Shown here in pieces: positions 37,776-46,546 of a DNA stretch of 64,000 bases. Source of the DNA: Hylemonella sp. (GTDB lineage: Bacteria > Pseudomonadota > Gammaproteobacteria > Burkholderiales > Burkholderiaceae_C); NCBI GenBank assembly GCA_030695415.1, contig JAUYQZ010000049.1, positions 286,958 to 350,957 on the forward strand, read 5' to 3'. The number at the start of each line of letters is the position of its first letter. The stretch's first letter is position 1. The position numbers were made by a program, and so were the translations under genes. The notes under the pieces are model-generated. The model was not told where the DNA came from. It saw only the letters and a list, made by a program, of their open reading frames with translations, and did not search any database.

Positions 37776-39155
37776 CTATTCTGCCAGCGGCGCCGGGCGG
37801 GACAGACCGCTCTTGCGCGTCGTCTTGTCGCCGTACATCTGGCCATCGGCCGCGTGCAGCAGCTGGTCCAGATCGGCGCCGTCCTCGGGATAGATCGCCA
37901 CCCCGATGGAAACGCCCACCTGGAGCGTACGCCCCTCGAATTCAACGGCCTCCTGGATGGAGCTGCGCAGGCGCTGGGCGATGGTCTCCAGCATGTCCCG
38001 GGAGATCTGCTCCAGCAAGACGATGATCTCGTCGCCACCCCAGCGCGCCACGGTGTCGTTCTGCCGCACGGCCGCCAGCGCCCGGCGCGCTGCCGCCATG
38101 AGCACGGCGTCGCCCGCCTTGTGGCCGTGCTGGTCGTTCACGCGCTTGAAATCGTCCAGGTCCAGGAACAACAGGGCACACAGTTGCCCGGGCTGACGCT
38201 GCTGGCGGGAAAAGGCCATCTCGGCACGGTCCTCGAACAGGCGGCGATTGGGCAGGCCGGTCAGGCCGTCGTACATGGCCCGGTGCGCCATCAGGCCGCG
38301 GTTGCGGATCAGCATGTAGAGCATGGTCGCCACCAGCAAGCCGCTGGCCACCGAGGCGGCGCGCAACCAAGCGCGCAGACCCCGGGTGTCATCGGCCACG
38401 CGCGGGCGCACGGCGATGGCCCAGCGCCCCCCGGGCACATCCACCTCCTGGACCAGCGCGTCCGGCTGTTCGAACAGAGCCAGCGAACCCCAGACCGCAT
38501 CACCCGACAGGCCCTGGGCATCGCGGCCGCGGATGGCAAATTCGAAGCGCTCGTCTTCCGACTCGGCCTGCACCGACTGGAACAGGGAGTCCGAATCGAT
38601 CACGGTCGTCAACAGACCCCAGTAGCGTCCCTGCAGCATCAGCGGCATGCGGTACAGCAGACCTTGCCCCCCCTGCACCAGGCGGGTCGGCCCGGCCAGC
38701 GCGGACAGGCCGGTCTGGGCGATCTTCTGGATCACGGGCCATTGGGTCGGCTGATCCGGATAGTGCATGCCGATCGCTCTTTCATTGCCCTGGACCGGAT
38801 AGACATAGAGCACGCGGTAACCGACCGCCACACCGAAACTCCGCACATGCCGGTTGCTGCGATGCAAGACGGCCAGGATGTCCTGGATCTCGCTGGCCTG
38901 CATGCTGTTGTTGCGCACGACCAGATAGGCGCTCAGGCCGCTGCTGAGGTAGAGCAGGGCATTGAGTTCACGCTCCATACGCACGCGCAGCGTGGTGGCG
39001 TAGGACAGTGTCTCGATATGACGTTTGCTCATGCGGTCCTGCAGCTGGGAGCGCAGGACCACCTCCCCTCCCGCCATCAGCAAGGCGAACGCAAGCGCCG
39101 CGCTGACCAGTGCCCCGGCGCGTCGTGAGAAAAATGCAGAACCCGGGAATCGCAT
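37776..39155 (-). CDS. Diguanylate cyclase with CHASE-like periplasmic sensor
   Basis: The 459-residue protein has an N-terminal transmembrane helix (ALVSAALAFALLMAGGEVV), a periplasmic region that resembles CHASE (SFGVAVGYRVLYVYPVQGNE and VIDSDSLFQSVQAES), a second helix, then a GGDEF domain with YDGLTGLPNRRLFEDRA and signature RWGGDEIIVLL near residue 373. The last residue of GGDEF is isoleucine, a tolerated change. Product would be cyclic di-GMP; activity is likely but unproved. The ligand of the sensor is unknown. Confidence 0.88.
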   Translation of the reverse strand: MRFPGSAFFSRRAGALVSAALAFALLMAGGEVVLRSQLQDRMSKRHIETLSYATTLRVRMERELNALLYLSSGLSAYLVVRNNSMQASEIQDILAVLHRSNRHVRSFGVAVGYRVLYVYPVQGNERAIGMHYPDQPTQWPVIQKIAQTGLSALAGPTRLVQGGQGLLYRMPLMLQGRYWGLLTTVIDSDSLFQSVQAESEDERFEFAIRGRDAQGLSGDAVWGSLALFEQPDALVQEVDVPGGRWAIAVRPRVADDTRGLRAWLRAASVASGLLVATMLYMLIRNRGLMAHRAMYDGLTGLPNRRLFEDRAEMAFSRQQRQPGQLCALLFLDLDDFKRVNDQHGHKAGDAVLMAAARRALAAVRQNDTVARWGGDEIIVLLEQISRDMLETIAQRLRSSIQEAVEFEGRTLQVGVSIGVAIYPEDGADLDQLLHAADGQMYGDKTTRKSGLSRPAPLAE

Positions 39156-39221
39156 GCAACAAACTCCGGAAGGACGCCCATTCTGTCAGAGTCCACCAAC
39201 GGGCGCGGCTGCCCCCGGGTG

Positions 39222-39713
39222 CTACTCGGCCAGCGCACACTGTACCGGCGTGGCTCCCAGCAGCTGCACGCAGACCTGCGGGGCGATGCCCACCAGATAG
39301 CCCCGTCGACCGCCATTGATGAGGATGCGCGGCAGCGTCAGGATGGTCTGCTCGATGTAGACCGGCATGTCACGCCGGACCCCGAACGGCGAGGTGCCGC
39401 CCACCAGATAACCGCTGTGCCGGTTGGCCACCTCGGGCTTGCAGGGCTCCACCGACTTGGCGCCGATCTGCCGCGCCAGGTTCTTGGTCGACACCTTGCG
39501 GTTGCCGTGCATCAGGACGACCAGCGGCCTGGCGTCCTGGTCCTGCATGATCAGCGTCTTCACCACCGAGTAAGGGTCCCAGCCCAGCACCTGCGCGCTG
39601 TGCTGGGCGCCGCCGTGCTCCAGGTACTCATAGGGGTGCTCGGTGTAATCCACCTTGTGGGCCTTGAGCAGCTGGGTGGCGGGGGTTTCCGAGATGTGTT
39701 CTTTCTTGGCCAT
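39222..39713 (-). CDS. ybaK: Cys-tRNA(Pro)/Cys-tRNA(Cys) deacylase YbaK family
   Basis: The 163-residue protein begins MAKKEHISETPATQLLKAHK and contains DYTEHPYEYLEHGGAQHSA, VVLMHGNRKVSTKNLARQIG and GYLVGGTSPFGVRRDMPVY, the YbaK/EbsC editing-domain pattern with the catalytic lysine. It hydrolyses cysteine mischarged on tRNA-Pro. The ATG at 39713 gives the normal length. It is divergent from the YitT-like gene. Confidence 0.93.
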   Translation of the reverse strand: MAKKEHISETPATQLLKAHKVDYTEHPYEYLEHGGAQHSAQVLGWDPYSVVKTLIMQDQDARPLVVLMHGNRKVSTKNLARQIGAKSVEPCKPEVANRHSGYLVGGTSPFGVRRDMPVYIEQTILTLPRILINGGRRGYLVGIAPQVCVQLLGATPVQCALAE

Positions 39714-39776
39714 GTGTGAATTTTCTCTCACTGCCCGGGCTGGGCCGGCCCTTTGGCAGTGCCACAATGCCCGCTT

Positions 39777-40394
39777 ATGACCTCCACTGCGCAAGCAGCC
39801 CCGCTTCGCCACAGCAAGGCCGAGGACGCGCTGGCCCTGCTGTCGGGCACGGCGCTGATCGCGCTGGCGGTGTCCCTGTTCCAGCACGCGCAGCTGCTCA
39901 GTGGCGGCACGGCGGGGATCGCCTTCCTGCTGCACTACGGCACGGGCTGGGGTTTCGGGCCGGTGTTCTTCCTGCTGAACCTTCCCTTCTACGTGCTGGC
40001 CTGGCGCCGCATGGACCGGGCCTTCCTGCTCAAGACCATGATCGCCGTGGCACTGCTTTCGGTTCAGACCGAGCTCATGCCGCACCTCATCACCTTCGAG
40101 CAGGTGCGCCCGCCCTATGCCGCGCTGGTGGGCGGCGTGCTGCTGGGCGTGGGTTTTCTGATCCTGTTCCGCCACCGCGCCAGCCTGGGTGGCGTGGGCA
40201 TCCTCGCCTTCTGGCTGCAGGAAGCGCGTGGCTGGCGCGCCGGCCATGTGCAGATGGCCGTGGACGCGCTGATCCTGCTGCTGGCGCTGGCCACCGTTCC
40301 GCTGGTGCAGGTGGCGCTGTCCGTCGCCGGGGCCGTCGTGCTGAACCTCACGCTGGCCATCAACCACCGCGCCGGCCGCTATATTGCAAATTGA
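39777..40394 (+). CDS. YitT family membrane protein
   Basis: The 205-residue integral membrane protein has about five hydrophobic helices. The YitT-family (DUF161) features are LLSGGTAGIAFLLHYGTGWG near the N-terminus and LGVGFLILFRHRASLGGVGIL. The family is widespread; the transported or bound ligand is unknown. It lacks the C-terminal DUF2179 soluble domain of Bacillus YitT, as is common in proteobacteria. It is divergent from ybaK and 24 bp upstream of the aldehyde dehydrogenase. Confidence 0.82.
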   Translation: MTSTAQAAPLRHSKAEDALALLSGTALIALAVSLFQHAQLLSGGTAGIAFLLHYGTGWGFGPVFFLLNLPFYVLAWRRMDRAFLLKTMIAVALLSVQTELMPHLITFEQVRPPYAALVGGVLLGVGFLILFRHRASLGGVGILAFWLQEARGWRAGHVQMAVDALILLLALATVPLVQVALSVAGAVVLNLTLAINHRAGRYIAN

Positions 40395-40418
40395 GCTATT
40401 TTTTCGGGAGCATAACCA

Positions 40419-41855
40419 ATGAACGCCGTCAACGACGCCACCGCCGCCTTGATCCGGGCCCCGCTGGAGGCCGCCCTCAAGCGCCAACGCGCAGCCTACC
40501 TGGCCAACCCTGTCCCCGACTACGAAGCGCGCTGCGCCGACCTGCGCAAGCTCGAACGCTTCGTGCGGGAACATCAGGACGCGATCTGCGACGCCATCAG
40601 CGCCGACTACGGCAACCGCTCGCGCCACGAAACCCTGCTGACCGAGATCATGCCGGTGCTCAAGGGCATCCACCACACGCTCAAGCAACTCAAGCGCTGG
40701 ATGAAGCCGCAACGCCGCGGCATCGATCGCATGGCCTTTGGTCTGGCCAGCAACCGGGTGATTCCGCAGCCTCTCGGGGTGGTGGGTGTCATCGTGCCCT
40801 GGAACTTTCCGCTCAACCTCAGCCTGCTGCCGCTGACGGCCATCTTCGCGGCCGGCAACCGCGCCATGGTCAAGATGAGCGAAAACTCGCGCCACCTCGC
40901 CCGGCTGCTGATCAAGGAGTTGCCGGATTATTTCCCTGAAGACAAGCTGCAGATCTTCGACGAGACCGGCGGCGTGGGCGTGGTCTTCTCCAGCCTGCCG
41001 TTCGACCACCTGCTTTTCACCGGCTCAGGGGCCACCGGCCGCGCCGTGATGGCCGCGGCCGCGGCCAACCTCTGCCCGGTGACGCTGGAGCTGGGAGGCA
41101 AGTCACCCGCCATCATCTGCGAGGACTTTCCCCTGCGCACGGCGGTGGAGCGCCTGCTCTACGTCAAGTACCTCAACGCCGGCCAGATCTGCACGACCGT
41201 CGACCATGTGTTCGTCCCCGAGCGCAGCGTCAAGGAGTTTGTGCGCCTGGCCCAGGAGATCGTGCCCCGGCGCTACCCCCGGCTCGATACGCCGGACTAC
41301 ACGTCCATCATCGACGACATCGCCTACGCCCGGCTGCTCCACGCCCTGGACGAAGCCAAGCAGCGCGGCGCGCAGGTGATCCAGCTGGTTCCCGGCAAGC
41401 CCTTCGATGCCAAGCTGCGCAAGATCGCCCCGCACCTCGTGCTCAACGCGCCGGCCGACTGCCTGCTGATGCAGCGCGAGATCTTCGGCCCCATCCTGCC
41501 GGTGATTGCGTATGAGGACCTGGACGACGACGTGATCCAACGCATCAACGCCGGTGCGCGCCCGCTGGCGCTCTACCCCTTCACCCACGACAAGGCCGTG
41601 CAGCAGGAGTTGCTCACGCGTGTGATGTCGGGCGGTGTGTCGATCAACGACGCGCTGTTCCACGTGGGTCAGGAGGAGCTGCCCTTCGGCGGCGTGGGCG
41701 CCTCGGGCATGGGGCACTACCATGGCTACGAAGGTTTCCTGACCTTCTCCAAGCTACGTCCGGTGTTCCGCCAGGCACGCTTTTCGACCGCAAAACTGCT
41801 GGCGCCGCCCTACGGGCCGCTGACCGACAAGCTGCTGAAGTTCCTGCTGAAATAA
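40419..41855 (+). CDS. Coniferyl aldehyde dehydrogenase-like NAD(P)-dependent enzyme
   Basis: The 478-residue class 3-like aldehyde dehydrogenase has an NAD-binding PLGVVGVIVPWNFPLNLSLL, catalytic glutamate in LELGGKSPAI and nucleophile Cys258 in NAGQICTTVDHV. The C-terminal SKLRPVFRQARF-TAKLLAPPYG tail is typical of proteins named coniferyl aldehyde dehydrogenase (CalB). The substrate is probably an aromatic or long-chain aldehyde; coniferyl aldehyde is inferred from the family only. It follows the YitT-like gene by 24 bp. Confidence 0.87.
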   Translation: MNAVNDATAALIRAPLEAALKRQRAAYLANPVPDYEARCADLRKLERFVREHQDAICDAISADYGNRSRHETLLTEIMPVLKGIHHTLKQLKRWMKPQRRGIDRMAFGLASNRVIPQPLGVVGVIVPWNFPLNLSLLPLTAIFAAGNRAMVKMSENSRHLARLLIKELPDYFPEDKLQIFDETGGVGVVFSSLPFDHLLFTGSGATGRAVMAAAAANLCPVTLELGGKSPAIICEDFPLRTAVERLLYVKYLNAGQICTTVDHVFVPERSVKEFVRLAQEIVPRRYPRLDTPDYTSIIDDIAYARLLHALDEAKQRGAQVIQLVPGKPFDAKLRKIAPHLVLNAPADCLLMQREIFGPILPVIAYEDLDDDVIQRINAGARPLALYPFTHDKAVQQELLTRVMSGGVSINDALFHVGQEELPFGGVGASGMGHYHGYEGFLTFSKLRPVFRQARFSTAKLLAPPYGPLTDKLLKFLLK

Positions 41856-41875
41856 ATCCGAGGCATCGCCGGGCC

Positions 41876-41912
41876 TCCCCAGGGCGCCGCGCGCAAGCGG
41901 GGGGCGTCCTGG
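41876..41912. repeat. Short GC-rich intergenic repeat (fragment)
   Basis: The string CGGGCCTCCCCAGGGCGCC followed by GCGCGCAAGCGGGGGGCG fills the gap between convergent genes. It resembles, loosely, the GC-rich repeat inside the alpha/beta hydrolase gene (45107-45194). Probably a truncated family member with terminator potential. Confidence 0.4.
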
Positions 41913-41913
41913 T

Positions 41914-42978
41914 TCAGACGGCCGGGTCGCGCATTTCCTTGCGGATCGCGTCAATGGCCTTGAGCAGTTCAGGGCTGAGCGTGGTGCCCCAGGCGTTCAG
42001 GTCTTCGTCCAGCTGCGCAAGCGATGTCACGCCGATGATGGTGCTGGTGACCTGCCACTTGGTGTAGCAGAAGGCCAGGGCCATCTGCGTGGGCGTGAGC
42101 GCATGCTCGCGTGCCAGCGCGTTGTAGCGTCTTGCCGCATCCAGCGCCTCCGTCCGGCCCCAGCGCTGCTTGCGCACGCTCTCGAACTTGGCAATGCGGC
42201 CATCTGGCGCATCGGAACCCAGGAAACCACTGCGGTCGTACTTGCCGGTCAGCAGGCCAAAACCCAGCGGGGAGTAGGCCAGCAGGGAGACCCCCAGGCG
42301 GTACAGGGTTTCGTCCAACCCGTTTTCCAGCGTGCGGTTGACCAGGCAGTAAGGGTTCTGCACCGTGGCCACGCGCGGCAGCTTGTGCTGCTCGGCCAGG
42401 CGTACGAACTCATGGACACCATAGGGCGACTCATTCGAGAGGCCGATGGCCCGCACCTTCCCCGCCTTCACCAGCTGGCCCAGGGCCTCCAGTTGCGCGT
42501 GGATGGACGTGACCGTCGCGTCGTCCTTGGCCGGATCAAAATACATCTGGCCGAACATGGGCACGTGGCGTACCGGCCAGTGGATCTGGTAAAGGTCAAT
42601 GACATCGGTCTTCAGGCGCCGCAGGCTGTCGTCGCACGCCGCCACGATGTCGGCCGGCGTCAGGTTGCTGCTGCCCTCGCGCACCCAGGGCATGCCGCGC
42701 GAGGGGCCGGCCACCTTGGTAGCCAGCACCATTTTCTGGCGCGCACCCGGACGGCTGGCGAACCAGTTGCCGATGATCTTCTCGGTGGCGTTGTAGGTCT
42801 CGACCCGCGTCGGGACGGCGTAGATCTCGGCGGTGTCCAGGAAGTTGATGCCGCGTTCCAGGGCGTGGTCCAGGATGGCATGGGCGGCGGCTTCATCGAC
42901 CTGCTCGCCGAAGGTCATGGTGCCCAGGCAGATCGGCGTGACCTGCAGATCGCTTTGGCCGAGTCGGACGTGTTTCAT
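41914..42978 (-). CDS. tas: Aldo/keto reductase (Tas-like)
   Basis: The 354-residue NADP(H)-dependent protein has the AKR barrel with catalytic tetrad features: GINFLDTAEIYAVPT (Asp, Tyr), ATKVAG (Lys) and DLYQIHWPVR (His). RVETYNATEKIIGNWF after the active site is characteristic of the Tas/YdhF-like subgroup. Tas relieves tyrosine starvation in E. coli mutants, but the natural substrate is not known. It lies 31 bp downstream of the acyl-CoA synthetase on the same strand. Confidence 0.88.
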   Translation of the reverse strand: MKHVRLGQSDLQVTPICLGTMTFGEQVDEAAAHAILDHALERGINFLDTAEIYAVPTRVETYNATEKIIGNWFASRPGARQKMVLATKVAGPSRGMPWVREGSSNLTPADIVAACDDSLRRLKTDVIDLYQIHWPVRHVPMFGQMYFDPAKDDATVTSIHAQLEALGQLVKAGKVRAIGLSNESPYGVHEFVRLAEQHKLPRVATVQNPYCLVNRTLENGLDETLYRLGVSLLAYSPLGFGLLTGKYDRSGFLGSDAPDGRIAKFESVRKQRWGRTEALDAARRYNALAREHALTPTQMALAFCYTKWQVTSTIIGVTSLAQLDEDLNAWGTTLSPELLKAIDAIRKEMRDPAV

Positions 42979-43009
42979 GTCTTCTTTTGTGAAAGGGATG
43001 GCAGCGAGT

Positions 43010-44806
43010 TTACGCAGCCGGCAAGATCCCCGCCTGTCGCGCGCGTTCCTCCTCGCGCAGGCGCAGCACGCGGCGCTGCACCTTGCCGGTGGTGGTCATG
43101 GGCAGGGCATCGAGGAACTCGATCTCCTTGGGGTACTCGTAGGGCGCCAGCTTGCCCTTCACGTGCCGCTGCAAGTCGATCATGAGGCGCGTCTCCCACG
43201 CGCTGCGCGAAACGGGTTCTTCGCCGCGCTCGGCCACCGCCTCGGCGGTTAGCACCACATAGGCCTTCACCAAGGCACCGCGCTCGGCATCCGGCTTGGG
43301 CACCACGGCAGCGTTGGCCACGGCGGAATGCTTGAGCAGGCAGTTCTCGATCTCGCCCGGGCCGATGCGGTAACCCGCAGCCTTGAACATGTCGTCCGCA
43401 CGGCCCTGGTACCAGAGGTAGCCGTCGGCGTCACGCAACGCCAGGTCACCGGTGCGGCACCAGTCGCCGGTGTACTTGTCGCTCGTGCCGGCCTCGTTCT
43501 TCCAGTAGCCCAGGAAAAAGATCGGGTCGGCGTCGCCATGCATGTCGCGGCGGTGGATCGCCACTTCGCCGATCGAGCCGGCGGCGCATTCGCGGCCCCG
43601 CTCGTCAATCACCGCCACCCGATGACCCGGGTAGGCCTTGCCCATGCTGCCGGGCTTGGCCGGATAGAAGATCGAACAGTTGCCGACGATGTAGTTGACC
43701 TCGGTCTGACCGAACATCTCGTTCACCGTCACACCCAGTTGCCGCTGGCAGTAGTCGAACACCGCATCGCCCACCGCTTCGCCCGCGCTCATGATGGCCT
43801 GCAGCCTGAGCTTGAAGAACTTCTTCGGTTGCGGGAAGGCCTTCATCATGGCCTTGAGCGCGGTAGGGAACAGGAAGGTGTGCGTCACCTCGTACTTCTG
43901 CAGCAGCTCGAAAGCCACCTGCGGGCTGAAGCGGCCGTTCCAGGCCACGATGGGGCGGCCGAAATACAGCGAGGGGAGGAGCGCGTCCATCAAGCCGCCA
44001 GTCCAAGACCAGTCCGCGGGCGACCAGAAGACGCTGGGGTGCCCGGGCTCGGGCAGGGCCGGCAGTGGCCCACTGGCGGCCGGGTCGAAGCCGAACCAGT
44101 TCTGGCTGCAGATGAAACCCGTCAGGTTGCCGATCAGCGCGCGATGCGGGATCAAGGCCCCCTTCGGATTGCCCGTGGTGCCGCTGGTGTAGATCAGCAC
44201 GGCCGGGTCGTCGGCAAGCGTAGTCACCGGTGCGTACTGCGCAGGATGTCCGGCCAGCAGGACGCTGTAATCCAGGTCGGCCATGCCGGCGGCACCACCC
44301 CCCGCATCACCGCTGGCGCTGTCACCCACGCCGATCACGTGGCGCAAGGCCTCGCACTCACCGCGGATGTTCTGGATGTTGACGATGGCCGCGTCGTCGC
44401 AGATCAGGACCGCGGCCCCGCTGTCGTTCAGGCGGAACTCCAGCGCCTCGGGACCGAAGAGCGTGGACAGAGGCATGGCCACGGCACCCATCTGCAAGAC
44501 GGCCATATAGGCCACGGCCGTCTCGAAGCGCTGCGGCAGCACGATGGCCACGCGGTCTCCCGGCCTGACACGTAACTGGACCAGCGCGTTCGACAGGCGG
44601 TTGGCCTGGTGCTGCAGCTCGGCGTAGCTATGGGCACGCGCCTGCAGGCCGGGCCCGTCCGCATGGATGGCGATGCGCTGGCCGGCGTCGGCCGCCTGCG
44701 CCCAGCGCCGGCTGCACACCTCGGCGATATTGAATTCCTGGGGCACCCGCCAGCGGAACCCCTTGTGTAAAGGCTCGTAATTGTCACGATGTCGACTGGT
44801 CGCCAT
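43010..44806 (-). CDS. AMP-binding acyl-CoA synthetase
   Basis: The 598-residue adenylate-forming enzyme has the P-loop AVLIYTSGTTGNPKGALIPH, motif MSAGEAVGDAVFD, the GQTEVNYIVGNC segment, the hinge DLALRDADGYLWYQGRADDM-type region with FKAAGYRIGPGEIE and the late catalytic lysine TGKVQRRVLR. These define the medium-chain acyl-CoA/acetyl-CoA synthetase-like class; the acid substrate cannot be named. Start ATG at 44806 has a GGAGA site. Divergent from the alpha/beta hydrolase, with a 44-bp gap. Confidence 0.88.
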   Translation of the reverse strand: MATSRHRDNYEPLHKGFRWRVPQEFNIAEVCSRRWAQAADAGQRIAIHADGPGLQARAHSYAELQHQANRLSNALVQLRVRPGDRVAIVLPQRFETAVAYMAVLQMGAVAMPLSTLFGPEALEFRLNDSGAAVLICDDAAIVNIQNIRGECEALRHVIGVGDSASGDAGGGAAGMADLDYSVLLAGHPAQYAPVTTLADDPAVLIYTSGTTGNPKGALIPHRALIGNLTGFICSQNWFGFDPAASGPLPALPEPGHPSVFWSPADWSWTGGLMDALLPSLYFGRPIVAWNGRFSPQVAFELLQKYEVTHTFLFPTALKAMMKAFPQPKKFFKLRLQAIMSAGEAVGDAVFDYCQRQLGVTVNEMFGQTEVNYIVGNCSIFYPAKPGSMGKAYPGHRVAVIDERGRECAAGSIGEVAIHRRDMHGDADPIFFLGYWKNEAGTSDKYTGDWCRTGDLALRDADGYLWYQGRADDMFKAAGYRIGPGEIENCLLKHSAVANAAVVPKPDAERGALVKAYVVLTAEAVAERGEEPVSRSAWETRLMIDLQRHVKGKLAPYEYPKEIEFLDALPMTTTGKVQRRVLRLREEERARQAGILPAA

Positions 44807-44850
44807 GCTGTGTCTCCGTATGATGTGGCTCTTGTTCACACGCATATCCC

Positions 44851-45876
44851 ATGTGCGAACGGCACCCCAAGCAAATGTACCAAGTCCGACGCCCCTCCCG
44901 CAGCGAATTTACCCCGGTCCGCAATCTCAAGTACCACGTCCTGCGCTGGGGCGATGCCGAATCCACCCAGCCCCCCCTGGTGCTCATGCATGGCTGGATG
45001 GACGTGGCTGCGTCCTGGCAGTTCATGGTCGACGCCCTCAGCCCGGCTTTCGTGCAGGGTCGAACCATCATCGCCGCCGACTGGCGCGGTTTTGGCCTGA
45101 CTGGGCTCGCCACCGCCGGGCCGCCCCAAGGTGGCGAGGGCCCCCCCGGGGGGCAGCGAGGACACGAAGTGCCAAGCGTGGGGGCCATATATCCGGGCCA
45201 CGACAACTACTGGTTCCCGGACTACCTGGCCGACCTGGACGGTCTGCTCGACCACTACGCCGGCGAACGCCCGGTGGATCTGGTCGGCCACAGCATGGGC
45301 GGCAATGTGGTGATGCTCTATGCCGGCGTGCGCCCGCAGCGCATCCGCCGCCTGGTCAACCTGGAAGGCTTCGGCATGCCGGCCACCCGCCCGGAGCAGG
45401 CCCCCAAGCGCTATGCCAAGTGGATGGACGAGCTCAAGACGCTGCACCGCGGCGAGCTGGCCTTGAAGAGCTATGCCGACGCCGACGGTGTGGCGCGCCG
45501 CCTCATGAAGACCAACCCGCGACTGGGGGAGGACAAGGCGCAATGGCTGGCGCTCCACTGGGCCCGCCCGAATGCGCAGGGCCAGTGGGAGATCCTGGGC
45601 GACGCCGCGCACAAGATCGTCAACGCGCAGCTTTACCGGGTGGACGAGGTACTGGCCTGCTTCAGCCAGATCACGGCCCCGGTGCTGTCGGTGGAAGCCA
45701 GCGACAACCAAATGGAGCAGTGGTGGCAAGGCAAGTACAAGCTGGCAGAGTTTCACGAACGCCTCAAGAGCGTGCCCCACTTGCGGCAGGCCCTGATCCA
45801 GGATGCTGGCCACATGCTGCACCACGACCAGCCCGGGCAACTGGCGCAAGAGATCGAGAACTTCCTGGCCACCTAG
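44851..45876 (+). CDS. Alpha/beta hydrolase with an in-frame repeat-derived insert
   Basis: The 341-residue protein has LVLMHGWMDVAASWQFMVDA with the oxyanion HG, nucleophile elbow LVGHSMGGNVVMLYAG with catalytic serine, and late histidine DAGHMLHHDQP. Between WRGFGLTG and DNYWFPDYLADL there is a Gly/Pro-rich stretch of about 30 residues (roughly 86-116), encoded by GC-rich palindromic DNA of an intergenic type. It sits next to the cap domain and should be a surface loop. A shorter start at 44875 is possible. The substrate is unknown. Confidence 0.82.
   Translation: MCERHPKQMYQVRRPSRSEFTPVRNLKYHVLRWGDAESTQPPLVLMHGWMDVAASWQFMVDALSPAFVQGRTIIAADWRGFGLTGLATAGPPQGGEGPPGGQRGHEVPSVGAIYPGHDNYWFPDYLADLDGLLDHYAGERPVDLVGHSMGGNVVMLYAGVRPQRIRRLVNLEGFGMPATRPEQAPKRYAKWMDELKTLHRGELALKSYADADGVARRLMKTNPRLGEDKAQWLALHWARPNAQGQWEILGDAAHKIVNAQLYRVDEVLACFSQITAPVLSVEASDNQMEQWWQGKYKLAEFHERLKSVPHLRQALIQDAGHMLHHDQPGQLAQEIENFLAT
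45107..45194. repeat. GC-rich repeat inserted in frame in the hydrolase gene
   Basis: The segment GCCGGGCCGCCCCAAGG ... GGGCCCCCCCGGGGGGCAGC ... GTGCCAAGCGTGGGGGCC has the hallmarks of a repeat common in Comamonadaceae intergenic DNA, as I recall it. It contains a 14-bp self-complementary core GGCCCCCCCGGGGGG. Length is about 87 bp, a multiple of three, and it contains no stop in this frame. Confidence 0.6.
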
Positions 45877-45891
45877 GCCTGTTCGCACCTC

Positions 45892-46440
45892 ATGCACTTT
45901 CCAACAAGCTCTTTCCTGCTCGTCTGGGCTCTGCTCTGGCCCGGCCTCAGCCTCGCCCAGACAGTCGACAGCCTCGCGACCACGCCGCAGGCTGAAGCCG
46001 TGACGCCAGCCCCCGCTGCTGCCTACCCACTCACCCTCACCGTCGCGCCTGTCGTCTACCACTGGCGTGACGACCCCGAGCACAAATATGCCTTCGTGAT
46101 GTCGCTGGAACAGTATCTGGACCGTGAGCAACTGGTCGGTCTGGCCCTGTTCCGCAACTCCTTCGGCCAGCCCTCGGCCTATGCCTACGCCGGCTATCAC
46201 TGGCACGACCTGCTGGGCGAACCCAATCTCTCGCTCAAGGTTTCGGCCGGCATCATCTACGGCTACACGGGTGATTACGCGGACAAGGTACCTTTGAACT
46301 GGAACGGTTTCTCTCCCGGCATCATCCCCTCCCTGGTCTACAAGGTCAGCGCCAACGGCTCCCTCAACCTCATGCTGCTCGGCACAGCCGGCGTGGTCAT
46401 GGGCTACAGCCACAGCTTCCAGGGGCCGGCCGGCCGATGA
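45892..46440 (+). CDS. Exported beta-barrel-like protein of unknown function
   Basis: The 182-residue precursor has a signal peptide (FLLVWALLWPGLSLAQ). After a short Ala/Pro linker it is rich in aromatic strands (APVVYHWRDDPEHKYAFVMS, YAYAGYHWHDLLGEPNLSLK and LKVSAGIIYGYTGDYADKV), which suggests a small outer-membrane barrel, perhaps PagP-like. No catalytic motif is certain. It starts 15 bp after the hydrolase and may be cotranscribed. The final residues (QGPAGR) end without an aromatic terminal residue. Confidence 0.62.
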   Translation: MHFPTSSFLLVWALLWPGLSLAQTVDSLATTPQAEAVTPAPAAAYPLTLTVAPVVYHWRDDPEHKYAFVMSLEQYLDREQLVGLALFRNSFGQPSAYAYAGYHWHDLLGEPNLSLKVSAGIIYGYTGDYADKVPLNWNGFSPGIIPSLVYKVSANGSLNLMLLGTAGVVMGYSHSFQGPAGR

Positions 46441-46443
46441 ATG

Positions 46444-46460
46444 CCCCCCGGCTTCGGGGG
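46444..46460 (+). terminator. GC hairpin after the barrel-like gene
   Basis: CCCCCG-gctt-CGGGGG forms a 6-bp stem right after the stop of the preceding gene. There is no T tract, so it is only a possible terminator. Confidence 0.35.
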
Positions 46461-46466
46461 AAAGCC

Positions 46467-46472
46467 TAAAAT
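46467..46472 (+). promoter_or_regulatory. Candidate -10 box for prfB
   Basis: TAAAAT followed by CGCGGG lies 75 bp before the prfB start. The same TAAAATCG string precedes tusA and ppnP. Confidence 0.35.
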
Positions 46473-46546
46473 CGCGGGTTACGGGCCATCCCCACGGCCC
46501 ACCGGCAGACCGCCCACCCCACAGAACACAGACAGGATTCCCCATC

